Shown: positions 1 through 8,469 of the stretch, in pieces | Position numbering within the stretch: the stretch's first letter is position 1 | Layout: the number at the start of each line of letters is the position of its first letter | NCBI GenBank assembly: GCA_005878415.1 | Contig: VBMM01000173.1 | Location: 1-23,354 of the forward strand | DNA length: 23,354 nt | Source: Methanobacteriota archaeon | GTDB lineage: Archaea > Thermoplasmatota > Thermoplasmata > RBG-16-68-12 | Direction of reading: 5' to 3' | Program-made: the position numbers and the translations under genes | Notes under the pieces: generated by a model | What the model saw: only the letters and a program-made list of their open reading frames with translations | What the model was told of the DNA's origin: nothing | The model's database searches: none

Positions 1-981
1 GACGTCCCCGGCCTGGCGTACCGCGACGACGGCCACGTTCGCGTCACCCGGGATGCGCCTCCAATCAAGGACTACGACCGCCTTCCGATCCCGGCCTATG
101 ACCTGCTTCCCTCCCTGGATCCATACTTCATCTCGGCGTCCGCATGCAAGCCCTTCACGATCATGTACGCGAGCAAGGGATGCCCGTACGCGTGCTCGTT
201 CTGCACGGTCGCACGGACCTCCTGGAAGTTCCGGTCCGCGGAGAGCGTACTCGCAGAGTTGCGGTACCTCAAGGACCACTTCCACATCCGCACCGTCTCG
301 TTCTTCGACGAGACGTTCACGATGAACAAGAAGCGCGTGCGCGAACTCTGCGCCGGGATGCAGCGCGATGCGCTCGACATCCGATGGTACTGCAACACCC
401 GCGTCCACCTCGTCGATCCCGAGCTCCTCGCCGCGATGCGCGCGGCGGGATGCAGCGGCATCTCGTTCGGCGTCGAATCGGGCAACCAGCGGATCCTCGA
501 CAGCGTGAGCAAGCAGGCGACCGTCGAGCAAGCGGCGCAGGCGATCCGGTGGGCGAAGGAGGCGGGCATCAAGACCTACTGCGCGTTCATCCTCGGCCTC
601 CCGGGCGAGACATGGGAGAGCGCGATGGACACGATCCGGTTCGCGCAGCAGACCCTTCCGAACGGCGCGCAGTTCAACGTGCTCGCGCCCTATCCTGGCA
701 CGGAGCTCTACGAGACCATGCGCGCCGCCAACCGGATCCCCGAGCTCGACTGGCGGAAGATGCACCAGTCCAATGCGATCGTCGGCACCGACGCCCTGAC
801 GCCGGAGCAGCTGAACCGATTGCGCAAGCTCGCGTACACGAAGCTCTACTTCAGCCCGCGGTGGTGGCGCGAGAACTTCCGGTTCGCGCTCGCGACGCGC
901 GACGATTTCGAGCTCGCCTCACGATACGCCATGCGGGTCCTGCGGAACTACTTCGTTCACGGGATGCAGGGGACGCACTAG
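1..981 (+). CDS. Radical SAM protein, probably B12-binding class (5' partial)
   Basis: The frame is open from the first base, so the gene starts outside the window; 326 codons are visible. The radical SAM [4Fe-4S] motif CxxxCxxC is at residues 61, 65 and 68 of the fragment (CPYACSFC), preceded by a linker with the pattern DRLPIPAYDLLP that usually joins an N-terminal cobalamin-binding domain to the SAM domain. Further on, FGVESGNQRILD and FILGLPGETWESAMDTI are typical of the Elp3/MiaB/NifB-type radical SAM barrel. Such enzymes cleave S-adenosylmethionine to a radical and often methylate or rearrange unreactive carbons. The B12 domain itself is not in view, so that subclass is inferred. The glycosyltransferases downstream suggest, without proof, a role in modifying a sugar or lipid carrier. 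The 3' end (tag at 979-981) abuts a damaged-looking glycosyltransferase frame. Confidence 0.88.
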   Translation, partial: DVPGLAYRDDGHVRVTRDAPPIKDYDRLPIPAYDLLPSLDPYFISASACKPFTIMYASKGCPYACSFCTVARTSWKFRSAESVLAELRYLKDHFHIRTVSFFDETFTMNKKRVRELCAGMQRDALDIRWYCNTRVHLVDPELLAAMRAAGCSGISFGVESGNQRILDSVSKQATVEQAAQAIRWAKEAGIKTYCAFILGLPGETWESAMDTIRFAQQTLPNGAQFNVLAPYPGTELYETMRAANRIPELDWRKMHQSNAIVGTDALTPEQLNRLRKLAYTKLYFSPRWWRENFRFALATRDDFELASRYAMRVLRNYFVHGMQGTH

Positions 982-983
982 AT

Positions 984-2129
984 CGATGGAGACACTCCGG
1001 TGTCGAGTTCTCTCCGGCGGCCTACGGGCTGAAGCGCCCGCTGAAGGATGCCCGGGGGGACGATCCTGACGACGGCGTCTACGTCCATGCGATCCCCGGA
1101 GAAGGGTGGGGCCAGCCCATCGCCGCGCACCTCCTCGGCCGGTCCGGCGGCGTCGCGCGGTACCACGCGGGTCTCCTGGACGGTCTGCGACCCGACGTGA
1201 TCCATCATCACAACGTCTCCCTCCTCGGCCGCGACGTGTTCGTCCGCCGAGCCAACGCACGATCCCTCTACACGGCGCACGACTACTGGGTCCGCTGTCC
1301 TCGGAGTGATCTTCTGAAGTACGGCAAATATCCGTGCGTCACACCGACCTGCGTCCGTTGCGCCCTCCTCACGGCCCGGCCGCCGCAGATGTGGCGGTAC
1401 AGCCCCGGTTGGCACGGCCTATCCGAGGTCGACTGCGCGATCGCGCCAAGCGTGTACATGGCCCACGCCATCGAATCCTCCGTTGGGTGTCCCGTTGTCC
1501 ATATCCCCAACTTCGCCCCGGACGGCCGCGTCTCGATGCCCGAGGACGGCCTCGGCGGCTACTTCCTCTTCGTAGGCGTTCTCGAATCCCACAAAGGCGT
1601 TGCGGAATTGGTTCGCGCGTCCACGCGGCGGTCCGCGCCGATCCGGATCGTCGGTCGCGGTTCCCTGTCCGGCGAGTTGAAACATCTCGCCCGGCGGGAT
1701 CGGGCGCGTGTACAGATCGAAGGTTGGGTCTCGCGCGACGAGCTACTCCGCTTGTACCGCGGTGCCAAGGCGCTCGTCATCCCGTCCCTGTGGCCCGAGA
1801 ACGCCCCTCTCGCGGCAATCGAGGCTCTCTCGTGCGGTACGCCGCTCCTCGTCTCTCGGCGCGGCGGGCTCGAGGAACTCCTCCACGGCGGTGCCGCGGG
1901 ATATTCGTTCGAGCCTGCCGAGGACGGCATCGCCGATGCGATGGATCGATTCGAGCGTCGAGGCGATCCGGCTCCGCTCCGCGCCTCGGCACGGCAGACG
2001 TACGAGCGATACCATCGTCCCGAGGCCTATCTCGAAAAGTATCTGGAGGTCGCGAAAGGCGATGTTCCGGTGACCTCCGCGATGCCTGGCGGCGACAGCG
2101 GTTCGCCTCCCGTGGGAGGGCTCGCATGA
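984..2129 (+). CDS. Glycosyltransferase family 4-like, N-terminus missing or unresolved
   Basis: This is a GT-B fold glycosyltransferase. Visible landmarks are the N-domain strand RPDVIHHHNVSLLG, then LYTAHDYWVRCP with a Cys-rich stretch (CVTPTCVRCALL), the linker IPNFAPDG, the C-domain FLFVGVLESHKGVAELV, and the nucleotide-sugar loop PSLWPENAPLAAIEALSCGTPLLVS. The problem is the start. Recognisable sequence begins around 1000-1010, directly after the radical SAM stop, and the usual first strand plus glycine-rich loop (about 40 residues) is absent. No in-frame ATG, GTG or TTG lies between 867 and 1196: GTG at 861/864 is inside the upstream gene, and GTG at 1197 would cut into the fold. An ATG at 986 is in another frame that closes by about 1070. 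The left boundary given is only where the frame leaves the upstream gene. It is either a 5'-deleted gene, a frameshift, or an assembly error. The stop overlaps the next start (ATGA at 2126-2129). Confidence 0.75.
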   Translation, partial: RWRHSGVEFSPAAYGLKRPLKDARGDDPDDGVYVHAIPGEGWGQPIAAHLLGRSGGVARYHAGLLDGLRPDVIHHHNVSLLGRDVFVRRANARSLYTAHDYWVRCPRSDLLKYGKYPCVTPTCVRCALLTARPPQMWRYSPGWHGLSEVDCAIAPSVYMAHAIESSVGCPVVHIPNFAPDGRVSMPEDGLGGYFLFVGVLESHKGVAELVRASTRRSAPIRIVGRGSLSGELKHLARRDRARVQIEGWVSRDELLRLYRGAKALVIPSLWPENAPLAAIEALSCGTPLLVSRRGGLEELLHGGAAGYSFEPAEDGIADAMDRFERRGDPAPLRASARQTYERYHRPEAYLEKYLEVAKGDVPVTSAMPGGDSGSPPVGGLA

Positions 2130-3277
2130 ACGTCGCGCTCGTGAACCCGATCGCCGCGACGCCCGCCTACACGACCCGCGACTTCATCTTTCGCCCGACC
2201 CTTCCGGGGCTCGCGGCGGACACGGGACAGCTCCGGGAGACGAACCTGGTGGAGCTGGGCTCGGAGCTGTCGAAGCGGGGGCATCGGGTGACCGTGTTCT
2301 TCGGCGACATGTACCTCGATGGCCAAGAGCACACCCTCGACGAGCGTCTCCGCGTGGTGCCGCTACCGACGCGGCTTCGGACGCCGTTCCATCCCGGACT
2401 CGTCCCGGTGACGCCGGACCTCATGCGTCATCCGGCGCTCCGAGAGGCGGATGTGATCCAAGCATCCGAGTTCCACCAGCCATCGACGTTCTTCGCGTCG
2501 CTCGTCGCCCGGGAACGCGCGGTCCCTCTCGTCGTTTGGCAAGAGACGTTTCGCCGAATGCGGTTCCCGGGCTCGGCGTACCAGATGGCCTTCGAGTCCG
2601 CGGTCGGGAGGTCCGTCCGGAAGGCGGGCCGCGGGTTCGTCCCCCGCACCACGAAAGCGGAGCCGTTCCTCCGCGCCCTCGGCGTCGAGGACGGACAGGT
2701 GACGCGCTGGATTCCGACCGGGATCGACACGGACACCTACGCGCCGAGGCGGAACGCGCCGTCGTCCCGCGACATCGAGTGGAAGGACGACGAACGGGTC
2801 CTCTTGCTCGTCGCGCGACTCCACCGATCGAAGGGCGTGGATTTCGCGCTGCACACGTTGCAATGGCTGCTCCGTCGAGAGCCGAAGGTCCGCCTCGCGA
2901 TTCGCGGGTCGGGTCCGGAACTCGGGGCGCTCCGGCGGCTCGCCACCCAACTCGGCGTGCGCGAAGCGGTGCGCTTCCTCGATCGACTCTCCCGCAAGGA
3001 CATGGTCGATCTGTACAACCGCTCGGAGATCGTCCTCTGCACGAGCGAGAACGATCTACTCCCGTTCACGTTGATCGAGGCGAGCGCGTGCGGCAAGCCC
3101 TGCGTCACCTCGGCGGTCGGCGCGGTCCGCGACATCGTTTCGGACGGCGTTACTGGGGTCGTCGTGGGCGAGCGCACGGTTCCGGCGTTCGGGGAAGCGA
3201 TCCTCTCTCTCGATCACTTCGCACTCCCGATCGTCGCGAGCCACCTGCTGGAGGTCTACGATGGCGTCGCCGGCTAG
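2126..3277 (+). CDS. Glycosyltransferase family 4
   Basis: A 383-residue protein with a two-domain GT-B layout. It starts MNVALVNPIAA with an acceptor-side Rossmann domain (ELGSELSKRGHRVTVFFGDM), then the hinge WIPTGIDTDTY, then the donor domain VLLLVARLHRSKGVDFALHTL and the nucleotide-sugar binding loop ENDLLPFTLIEASACGKPCV followed by VRDIVSDGVTGVVV. It should transfer a sugar from a nucleotide donor to a growing glycan at the cytoplasmic membrane face; the donor cannot be read from sequence. The ATG at 2126 is supported by the Shine-Dalgarno GGGAGGG at 2114-2120, 5 nt upstream, and by the 4-nt overlap with the preceding stop. It overlaps the next gene by 17 nt, so the run is translated as one operon. 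Confidence 0.9.
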   Translation: MNVALVNPIAATPAYTTRDFIFRPTLPGLAADTGQLRETNLVELGSELSKRGHRVTVFFGDMYLDGQEHTLDERLRVVPLPTRLRTPFHPGLVPVTPDLMRHPALREADVIQASEFHQPSTFFASLVARERAVPLVVWQETFRRMRFPGSAYQMAFESAVGRSVRKAGRGFVPRTTKAEPFLRALGVEDGQVTRWIPTGIDTDTYAPRRNAPSSRDIEWKDDERVLLLVARLHRSKGVDFALHTLQWLLRREPKVRLAIRGSGPELGALRRLATQLGVREAVRFLDRLSRKDMVDLYNRSEIVLCTSENDLLPFTLIEASACGKPCVTSAVGAVRDIVSDGVTGVVVGERTVPAFGEAILSLDHFALPIVASHLLEVYDGVAG

Positions 3278-4994
3278 CCCGGGAGGCCCTCCCATCCCAT
3301 CCGCCGAGCCGCGACCGGGGCCTTCTCGCACCGACCGCTGTCATCCCGCGATCGTGTTCGGGTACGGAGTTGCCGGCCTAGCGGTCGTCCTCCTCTCCGG
3401 CCTGACGACCCAGATCGCCCAAGTCCCGGTGTCCGCGCAACTGGGCCTCTTCCAGATGTTGCCGCCTTCCTATTGGGCGGGCATTGCGCTCATCGTCCTC
3501 TCGGCCATCCTGTCGGTGTGGACGCGATCCGACGCGCTGATTGCCCTGACCGGTGTGATCCTCCTCGCGACCCTTGCGGGCACGCCGACGCTCTTTGAGC
3601 CGTTCCCCCGCTACCTGGACGCGTACGGACATTTCGCGGAGGCGCAAACCCTCGGCGCATTGGGTCACCTCCCGTCCGATCTCACACGTTACTCGGCGAA
3701 CTGGCCAGGGGCCTTCCTGGTCCTCCTGACCTTGTACGGCTCCGGCGGCACGACCCCGATCGAGTTCGTCAGCTGGTACCCCTTCGTCGCGGGGGGCATC
3801 ACTTTCCTCGCGATCTTCGAACTGCTCCGGGCGACGTTCGTCCCGACGATCGCCCGCCAAGCGTCCTTCCCCACGGCCCTCTTCGCCGTGTGGGCGCAGT
3901 ACCACGTGTCGCCGCAGTCCCTGGGGTTCGTCCTGCTCTTGCTCATCCTCTCCACGGTCCGCCGTCGGGAGACGCGCTGGCGGTTCGTCGCGGCCGCGTT
4001 GTTCGTGGGCCTCGTCGCTTCGCATCCGACATCTGCCATCCTCCTCCTCGCGATCCTCGGGGTCTACGCCGTCGTCACGCTCATCCCGCGCTTCCACGAC
4101 TTCGGCCCGAAGGAGGACCTCCGGCGCGATCGCAAGTTCTCGCAACGCGTCGCGATGACTTTTGCAGTTGTATGGCTCGCGTGGTTGTTCTTCCTCGCCA
4201 TCGGGTCGTCCCAGGCCGCGCAGGTCGCGATCGTCGCCCGGATGAACTCGGTCTTCGGACTCCCGGAGCAAACGTTGAACATGGCGACGCAGCGGACGCA
4301 GAGCGACCTCCTCTATGTGGCCCCTCGGATCCGGACGGCGAGCATTGGGTTGTACGGCGTCTTCTCCCTGGTCTCCCTCGCATACCTCTTTCGCGACCGT
4401 CCGTCCCGCGACCGGTTCCGGTTGGCCTTCGCCGCGTTGATTGGTCCGGGGCTCGTCGCATTCGCGGACATCTTCGCGTTCGGCGGCCAATTTTACGACC
4501 GGTCCCTCCTGATCATGGCGACCTTCGTGCCCGCGCTGTGCTTCGCCGGGCTCGCTCGGATGCGGATTCCGCGGGGCGCGAAGGCGATCGTCGTCGCGGC
4601 CCTGATCGGCGCAAGTGTCGCCACGGGTGCGACGGCCTACTACCTCGAGGCGTTCAACATCGTGCCGGGGCAAGCCATCGCCGCGACGAATTTCGTCTAC
4701 TCGCTCCCGAACGGGACCCTCGTTCTGGACGGCAAGTATCCGACGCCGATCTGGCTCGACCCCGGCGAACGTCCGGTCATCGTGCGCTTTCCGTACACGA
4801 ACTTGTGGCCCCTCCGACTCCAGGACTGGCATCCGGGCACGCCCGTTTACGCGGTCCTCGACCCGACGACGGAGCTCTGGTACCGCCAGTGGTACGGGTC
4901 GCAAATCTACTCCGCTTACGCGAGCGGCGCGCAGAACTATTCCGAGATTTACGACAACGGTTGGACGCAGGTCTACTATGTCCCGGCCGGGTGA
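3261..4994 (+). CDS. Polytopic membrane protein, GT-C or glycan-polymerase-like
   Basis: A 577-residue protein with roughly 12-13 hydrophobic segments spread from residue 30 to about 470, followed by a soluble C-terminal tail of about 105 residues, probably outside the cell. An early polar loop carries FPRYLDAYGHFAEAQTLGALGH and ANWPG; acidic and histidine residues in the first outer loop followed by a WPG motif are common in archaeal GT-C-type membrane glycosyltransferases. SHPTSAILLL later is another motif I associate with these families. I infer a lipid-phosphate-sugar-dependent transferase or a polymerase acting on the outer face, but no named family is certain. The start ATG is set by GGAGGT at 3250-3255. 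The tail contains two N-glycosylation sequons (NGT, NYS). The stop codon lies inside the next gene's GGTGA site. Confidence 0.78.
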   Translation: MASPASPGGPPIPSAEPRPGPSRTDRCHPAIVFGYGVAGLAVVLLSGLTTQIAQVPVSAQLGLFQMLPPSYWAGIALIVLSAILSVWTRSDALIALTGVILLATLAGTPTLFEPFPRYLDAYGHFAEAQTLGALGHLPSDLTRYSANWPGAFLVLLTLYGSGGTTPIEFVSWYPFVAGGITFLAIFELLRATFVPTIARQASFPTALFAVWAQYHVSPQSLGFVLLLLILSTVRRRETRWRFVAAALFVGLVASHPTSAILLLAILGVYAVVTLIPRFHDFGPKEDLRRDRKFSQRVAMTFAVVWLAWLFFLAIGSSQAAQVAIVARMNSVFGLPEQTLNMATQRTQSDLLYVAPRIRTASIGLYGVFSLVSLAYLFRDRPSRDRFRLAFAALIGPGLVAFADIFAFGGQFYDRSLLIMATFVPALCFAGLARMRIPRGAKAIVVAALIGASVATGATAYYLEAFNIVPGQAIAATNFVYSLPNGTLVLDGKYPTPIWLDPGERPVIVRFPYTNLWPLRLQDWHPGTPVYAVLDPTTELWYRQWYGSQIYSAYASGAQNYSEIYDNGWTQVYYVPAG

Positions 4995-5000
4995 TTTCGC

Positions 5001-6170
5001 TTGATCCATCCGACCGCTTCCCAAGTCGCCCGATTCGCGGATCGAGACACCGCGATCCTCTTCATTCCGGATACGGAAGTCGGCCAGACGTCCGAGCGCG
5101 CTCCGACGATCCTTCGGACGCTCCGCGAGCAGCACGACGTCATAGGCCTGCGCGGTCCGTGGGACCGGATCCTCTACGACCCCAGACGCTCGAAGGCACC
5201 GCGGGCCGTGCTCTACGTCGTCGACAAGGGGCTGCTTGTGTGGAGAGGCCTGCGGCTCGCTCGCCGGCATCGGGTACGCGTCATCGTCTGCGAGACCGTC
5301 CACCACGCGGTCGCGGGAGTCGTCATCGCCCGGTTGCTCGGGATCCGCTGCGTGTGGGATTCCCACGGGAACGGGAAGCTCTTCTACGAGAGTTTGGAAA
5401 AGAGTCGGACATCCGTCCGCATGATTGCATGGCTCGAGCGATTCCTTGGACGGAGGGTTGACGCCCTCATCACCGTCTCCTCTCGGGACGCGGCGGCATA
5501 CGCGCAGATGGGATTGGAGCCATCGAAGGTTCACGTCATCCCGGTATCCGTCCACGTTCGCGAGATTGACTCGATTGCGCCGCCAGAGGATCGGGAGACC
5601 GGCGTCCATTCCCGGAGGCCCGCGGTCCTTCTTCTCTTCGGAAGCTTCGGGTACGCGCCGAATCGAGAGGCCCTCGAGTTCGTGAATGCCGTCCTCGCGC
5701 CGGCTCTGGCGCGGGCCGGTATCCGCTGCGAGATCCGGGTTGCCGGTCGGGACATCCCCGCCATTCCGTTCGATCCGCTGGTTCGGCCCCTCGGGTTCGT
5801 CCCGGACATCTATGCATCCATCCGGGCCGCGACGCTTTGCATCGTGCCGGTCAAGCGTGGAGTCGGCGTGTTGACGAAGGTCCTGGATGCGATGGCCGTC
5901 GGGACGCCCATCGTGATGTCCGATTTCGCGGCGCGAGGGATCCCCGAGATCCGTCACGGGGTGCACGCGTTCGTCGCAACGACGGACGAAGAGTTCCTCC
6001 GATACGTCACCCAGGCTCTAGGGGACCCGGACAAATGCCTCGCGATGGCGCGTCGAGCCCGCGAGCTGGTCGAGAGGAAGTTCGACTGGGAGACGCACGC
6101 GGATCGTCTCGAGGCGATCATCGACCCGTCGACTCGTCAAATTCCGGCGGAGGTAGCCCATGAAAGTTGA
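5001..6170 (+). CDS. Glycosyltransferase family 4 (tandem paralogue 1)
   Basis: A 389-residue GT-B enzyme. The N-domain includes VRVIVCETVHHAVAGVVIARLLGIRCVWDSHG; the junction reads DALITVSSRDAAAYAQMG and VHVIPVSVHV; the donor domain has LLFGSFGYAPNREALEFVN, RPLGFVPDIYASIRAATLCI and GVGVLTKVLDAMAVGTPIV, then FDWETHADRLEAI. TTG at 5001 is the only reasonable start because an in-frame stop lies at 4992-4994; it is preceded by GGTGAT at 4990-4995, an ideal spacing. The donor-domain pattern (NREALEFV, GFVPDI, FDWETH) closely parallels that of the next gene, pointing to a duplicated or same-subfamily pair. The conserved E-x7-E motif is weak: the first Glu is replaced and the loop reads VGVLTKVLDAMAVG. 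Donor and acceptor are unknown. It overlaps the next gene by 11 nt. Confidence 0.87.
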   Translation: MIHPTASQVARFADRDTAILFIPDTEVGQTSERAPTILRTLREQHDVIGLRGPWDRILYDPRRSKAPRAVLYVVDKGLLVWRGLRLARRHRVRVIVCETVHHAVAGVVIARLLGIRCVWDSHGNGKLFYESLEKSRTSVRMIAWLERFLGRRVDALITVSSRDAAAYAQMGLEPSKVHVIPVSVHVREIDSIAPPEDRETGVHSRRPAVLLLFGSFGYAPNREALEFVNAVLAPALARAGIRCEIRVAGRDIPAIPFDPLVRPLGFVPDIYASIRAATLCIVPVKRGVGVLTKVLDAMAVGTPIVMSDFAARGIPEIRHGVHAFVATTDEEFLRYVTQALGDPDKCLAMARRARELVERKFDWETHADRLEAIIDPSTRQIPAEVAHES

Positions 6171-7299
6171 GATCATCACACCCAATGCCGACCCCGACCG
6201 CGGCGGCTTCGGTTCGCGGGTTCACGGGATCGTTTCGATGTTCTCGCAGTTCGCCGACGTCCGGGTCGTCGTCACGGATCCCCTCAACGGAAATCGGGTG
6301 CCCGGCGTCGAGTACGTCGAGGTGCCGCTATCCAATTCCCTCCGGACCCGGATCGGTCGCATGCGACGGTACTACCGTCGCGACTTTCCGGAGCGCAAGT
6401 CTTCGCCGCCACCCGACCTCGTCGTCGTGGAGTCCCTCGACCTGATCGGCCTCCACCAGTACGGGCCCCGCGTACCGATGGTCCTCGACGAGCACAACGT
6501 GTACTGGAACCTCCTCGACTACGAGATGGATAACGCGCCCTTCTTCCAGGGCTGGCTCGGCCGCCGGAGCGCGATCCGCCGTGTGATGAAGCCCCGGCTG
6601 CTGGAACGGGCGAAGCGATACGAGATCGAGGCGATCCGCCGCGCGGCGCGGACCCTCGTGACGTCCGATGCGGACCGAAGGGCCGTCGTCGCGGAGTGTC
6701 CGGATGCGGAGGGCCGGGTCCGCGTCCTGCCGAACTGTGCGGACCTCCGGCGGATCCCCGCGTTGCCGGATCCGGGCGATTCTCGGACCGTCGCGTTCGT
6801 CGGGGACTTCAACTACATCCCGAACCGCGAAGCAGCCGAGTTCGTGTTCCAAACCCTTGCCCCCGGCCTACCGAACGTTCGGCTCCTGCTCGTGGGGCCG
6901 AACCAGCCGTCTTGGCCGCGCGTCCGGAACGTCGTCGCAATGGGGTACGTCCCGGACCTCGTCGCGGTCCTCCGAGACGCCGCGATCTGCATCGCTCCCC
7001 TCGCCCACGGGAGCGGGACGCGCATCAAGATCCTCACGTATCTCGCCGCCGCGCGCGCGGTCGTCGCGACGACCAAAGCGTGCGAAGGCCTGCCGGTCCG
7101 AGACGGCCAACACCTGCTGATCCGCGATGGCCCGATCGAGTTTCGCAACGCGATCCACAATCTCCTCGAGGACCCGGTGAGTCGTCAGCGCCTCGGGACC
7201 TCCGGCCGCGCGCTCGTCGAGTCGGCATTCGACTGGCCGGCCCATGTGCCCGCCCTCCGCGATCTGGCGACGGAGATCTGCGCCGGTTCAACCGGGTGA
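6160..7299 (+). CDS. Glycosyltransferase family 4 (tandem paralogue 2)
   Basis: A 379-residue GT-B enzyme and the last gene of the + strand run. It begins MKVEIITPNADPDRGGFGSRVHGIV, the glycine-rich loop expected at the acceptor domain. VLDEHNVYWNLLDYEM follows, resembling the DxHN segment of GT4 enzymes that use mannosyl- or glucosyl-type donors (specificity not inferable). The donor domain contains VAFVGDFNYIPNREAAEFVF, AMGYVPDLVAVLRDAAICI, HGSGTRIKILTYLAAARAVVAT and FDWPAHVPAL. Shared motifs with its upstream neighbour suggest common descent. ATG at 6160 is preceded by GGAGGT at 6149-6154. It ends 20 nt from the 3' end of a convergent gene with no obvious T-rich terminator between them. 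Confidence 0.9.
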   Translation: MKVEIITPNADPDRGGFGSRVHGIVSMFSQFADVRVVVTDPLNGNRVPGVEYVEVPLSNSLRTRIGRMRRYYRRDFPERKSSPPPDLVVVESLDLIGLHQYGPRVPMVLDEHNVYWNLLDYEMDNAPFFQGWLGRRSAIRRVMKPRLLERAKRYEIEAIRRAARTLVTSDADRRAVVAECPDAEGRVRVLPNCADLRRIPALPDPGDSRTVAFVGDFNYIPNREAAEFVFQTLAPGLPNVRLLLVGPNQPSWPRVRNVVAMGYVPDLVAVLRDAAICIAPLAHGSGTRIKILTYLAAARAVVATTKACEGLPVRDGQHLLIRDGPIEFRNAIHNLLEDPVSRQRLGTSGRALVESAFDWPAHVPALRDLATEICAGSTG

Positions 7300-7319
7300 A
7301 TCGTGTCCGGGCTCGATTG

Positions 7320-8279
7320 TCATCCACCCAAGAGGACACGCGGCCAGCGCACCTCAATGGACTCGCGAAGATGACGGGCCATTTCGGATCGGTTGAAGGC
7401 CAGCCACTTCCCGTCGACTAGCGTGCGATCGCCGACGGCGGACAAGGTGTGTAGGCCGTGCGCGTAGGGTCCGTCGCGCAGAGGCCCGACCGTTGCGATG
7501 GGCTCCTCGCGAAATTCCGCAGTCGTCAGGCGCACGATATGGTTCACGGTAATCGAGCCGCCGTATGTCGACGAGGAATCTTGCGCCGGACGATAGAGGT
7601 CGCCCCCGATCACGAAAGGCGTCCCTCCGGGCCGCGCGGATCGAACGTCCGTCTTCACCGGATTTTGCGGATGCGGCTTCCAAGGGCCGAGCAAGGCCGG
7701 CGCATACCAAATTCGGAGTTTCGAGAACGGTCCGTCATCGAGGTCGCTCGCGAAGAGCCAGAGCATCCCGTCGTGTTCGACAAGGGTGGGATCAACGCCC
7801 GCGACTCCTGGCACGAGGGTCGCGATCTTCGACCAGCGATGTGGGAAGTCCGCGGCCTCGTACAGCGCAATCTCCCGGGCGTGCGAGGTCTCGGGGATGC
7901 AATACACGCGTCCTTCCCGTTCGACGAGGTAGGGATAGGACGCATGGACGCGGAGGTCGATTTCGACCTCGGGCGACGAGAACTCGCCGTTCGCTGTCTC
8001 GCGAACGTGCGAGATGACGCCTTTGTCTGCTCGAAAATCGTACTCCTCGAAGAAGATCTCCGTCACGCCTCCGCGGACCACGCCGAACGGATCGGCATAG
8101 TAGCTGCCGGGTTGCGGTGGCGGGAACCAGCGGATGTCGAGCATCCGCTCCGGCTCGAGGAACCGGGAGATCGGCGCATCGACGATGCCAATGTTCCAGT
8201 GGTCGTGTCGGAACGCGCGGTCGTACTCCTCCTGGAGAAAGTTCCGCACCCTCCGGAAGGAGTTCAGGGCCTGGGCCAT
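7320..8279 (-). CDS. GINT1-N-like beta-propeller protein of glycan loci
   Basis: A protein of about 319 residues with repeated blade-like motifs: SYYADPFGVV, EIFFEEYDFRADKGVISHV, SYPYLVEREGRVYCIPETS, GVDPTLVEHDGMLWLFASD, GPWKPHPQNPVKTDVRSAR and GDLYRPAQDSSSTYGGSI. This repeated ADPF / CIPET / DPTL / WLF / NPVK / RPAQD pattern is what I recall from a five-bladed propeller family, related in fold to GH43-type hydrolases, found as the N-terminal domain of plant GINT1 (a sphingolipid glycosyltransferase) and in bacterial polysaccharide loci, sometimes fused to formyltransferase domains. Here it stands alone. Its role is probably sugar binding or modification. ATG at 8279 is chosen because it gives about 25 residues before the conserved WNIGIVDAPI; in-frame GTG/TTG codons up to about 8354 are alternatives, and no site has a strong ribosome-binding sequence. 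Confidence 0.78.
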   Translation of the reverse strand: MAQALNSFRRVRNFLQEEYDRAFRHDHWNIGIVDAPISRFLEPERMLDIRWFPPPQPGSYYADPFGVVRGGVTEIFFEEYDFRADKGVISHVRETANGEFSSPEVEIDLRVHASYPYLVEREGRVYCIPETSHAREIALYEAADFPHRWSKIATLVPGVAGVDPTLVEHDGMLWLFASDLDDGPFSKLRIWYAPALLGPWKPHPQNPVKTDVRSARPGGTPFVIGGDLYRPAQDSSSTYGGSITVNHIVRLTTAEFREEPIATVGPLRDGPYAHGLHTLSAVGDRTLVDGKWLAFNRSEMARHLRESIEVRWPRVLLGG

Positions 8280-8469
8280 GCCGTCGGGCTGCGGAACGAG
8301 GAAGGGGGATATCGCCCGTACGCCTGGGACGGACACGTTCCCGGTCAACCTGAACACACCCGGTGTCTTCCGTGGCACAGGGCCCCTTGTGCTGGCGCGA
8401 GATGTCCACGCCGTCGACCAAGTGCATAGACTCGCCGCCGACGAGGCGGCGTCCGGGCGGTCGAGACGA

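Noticed and set aside
3378..5966. Minus-strand open frame of 862 codons
   Set aside because: It lies antisense to the membrane protein and a glycosyltransferase, is a low-complexity Arg/Glu/Asp/Pro mixture, and has no domain. Long antisense frames are common in GC-rich codon usage.
7300..7319. Terminator between convergent genes
   Set aside because: The 20-nt gap has no T-run or stable hairpin; the same holds for the gaps at 9532-9575 and 18132-18143.
8134..8469. Upstream extension of the + strand glycosyltransferase
   Set aside because: The frame is open, but this part is the complement of the propeller gene and lacks any GT feature; ATG 8470 begins the normal fold.
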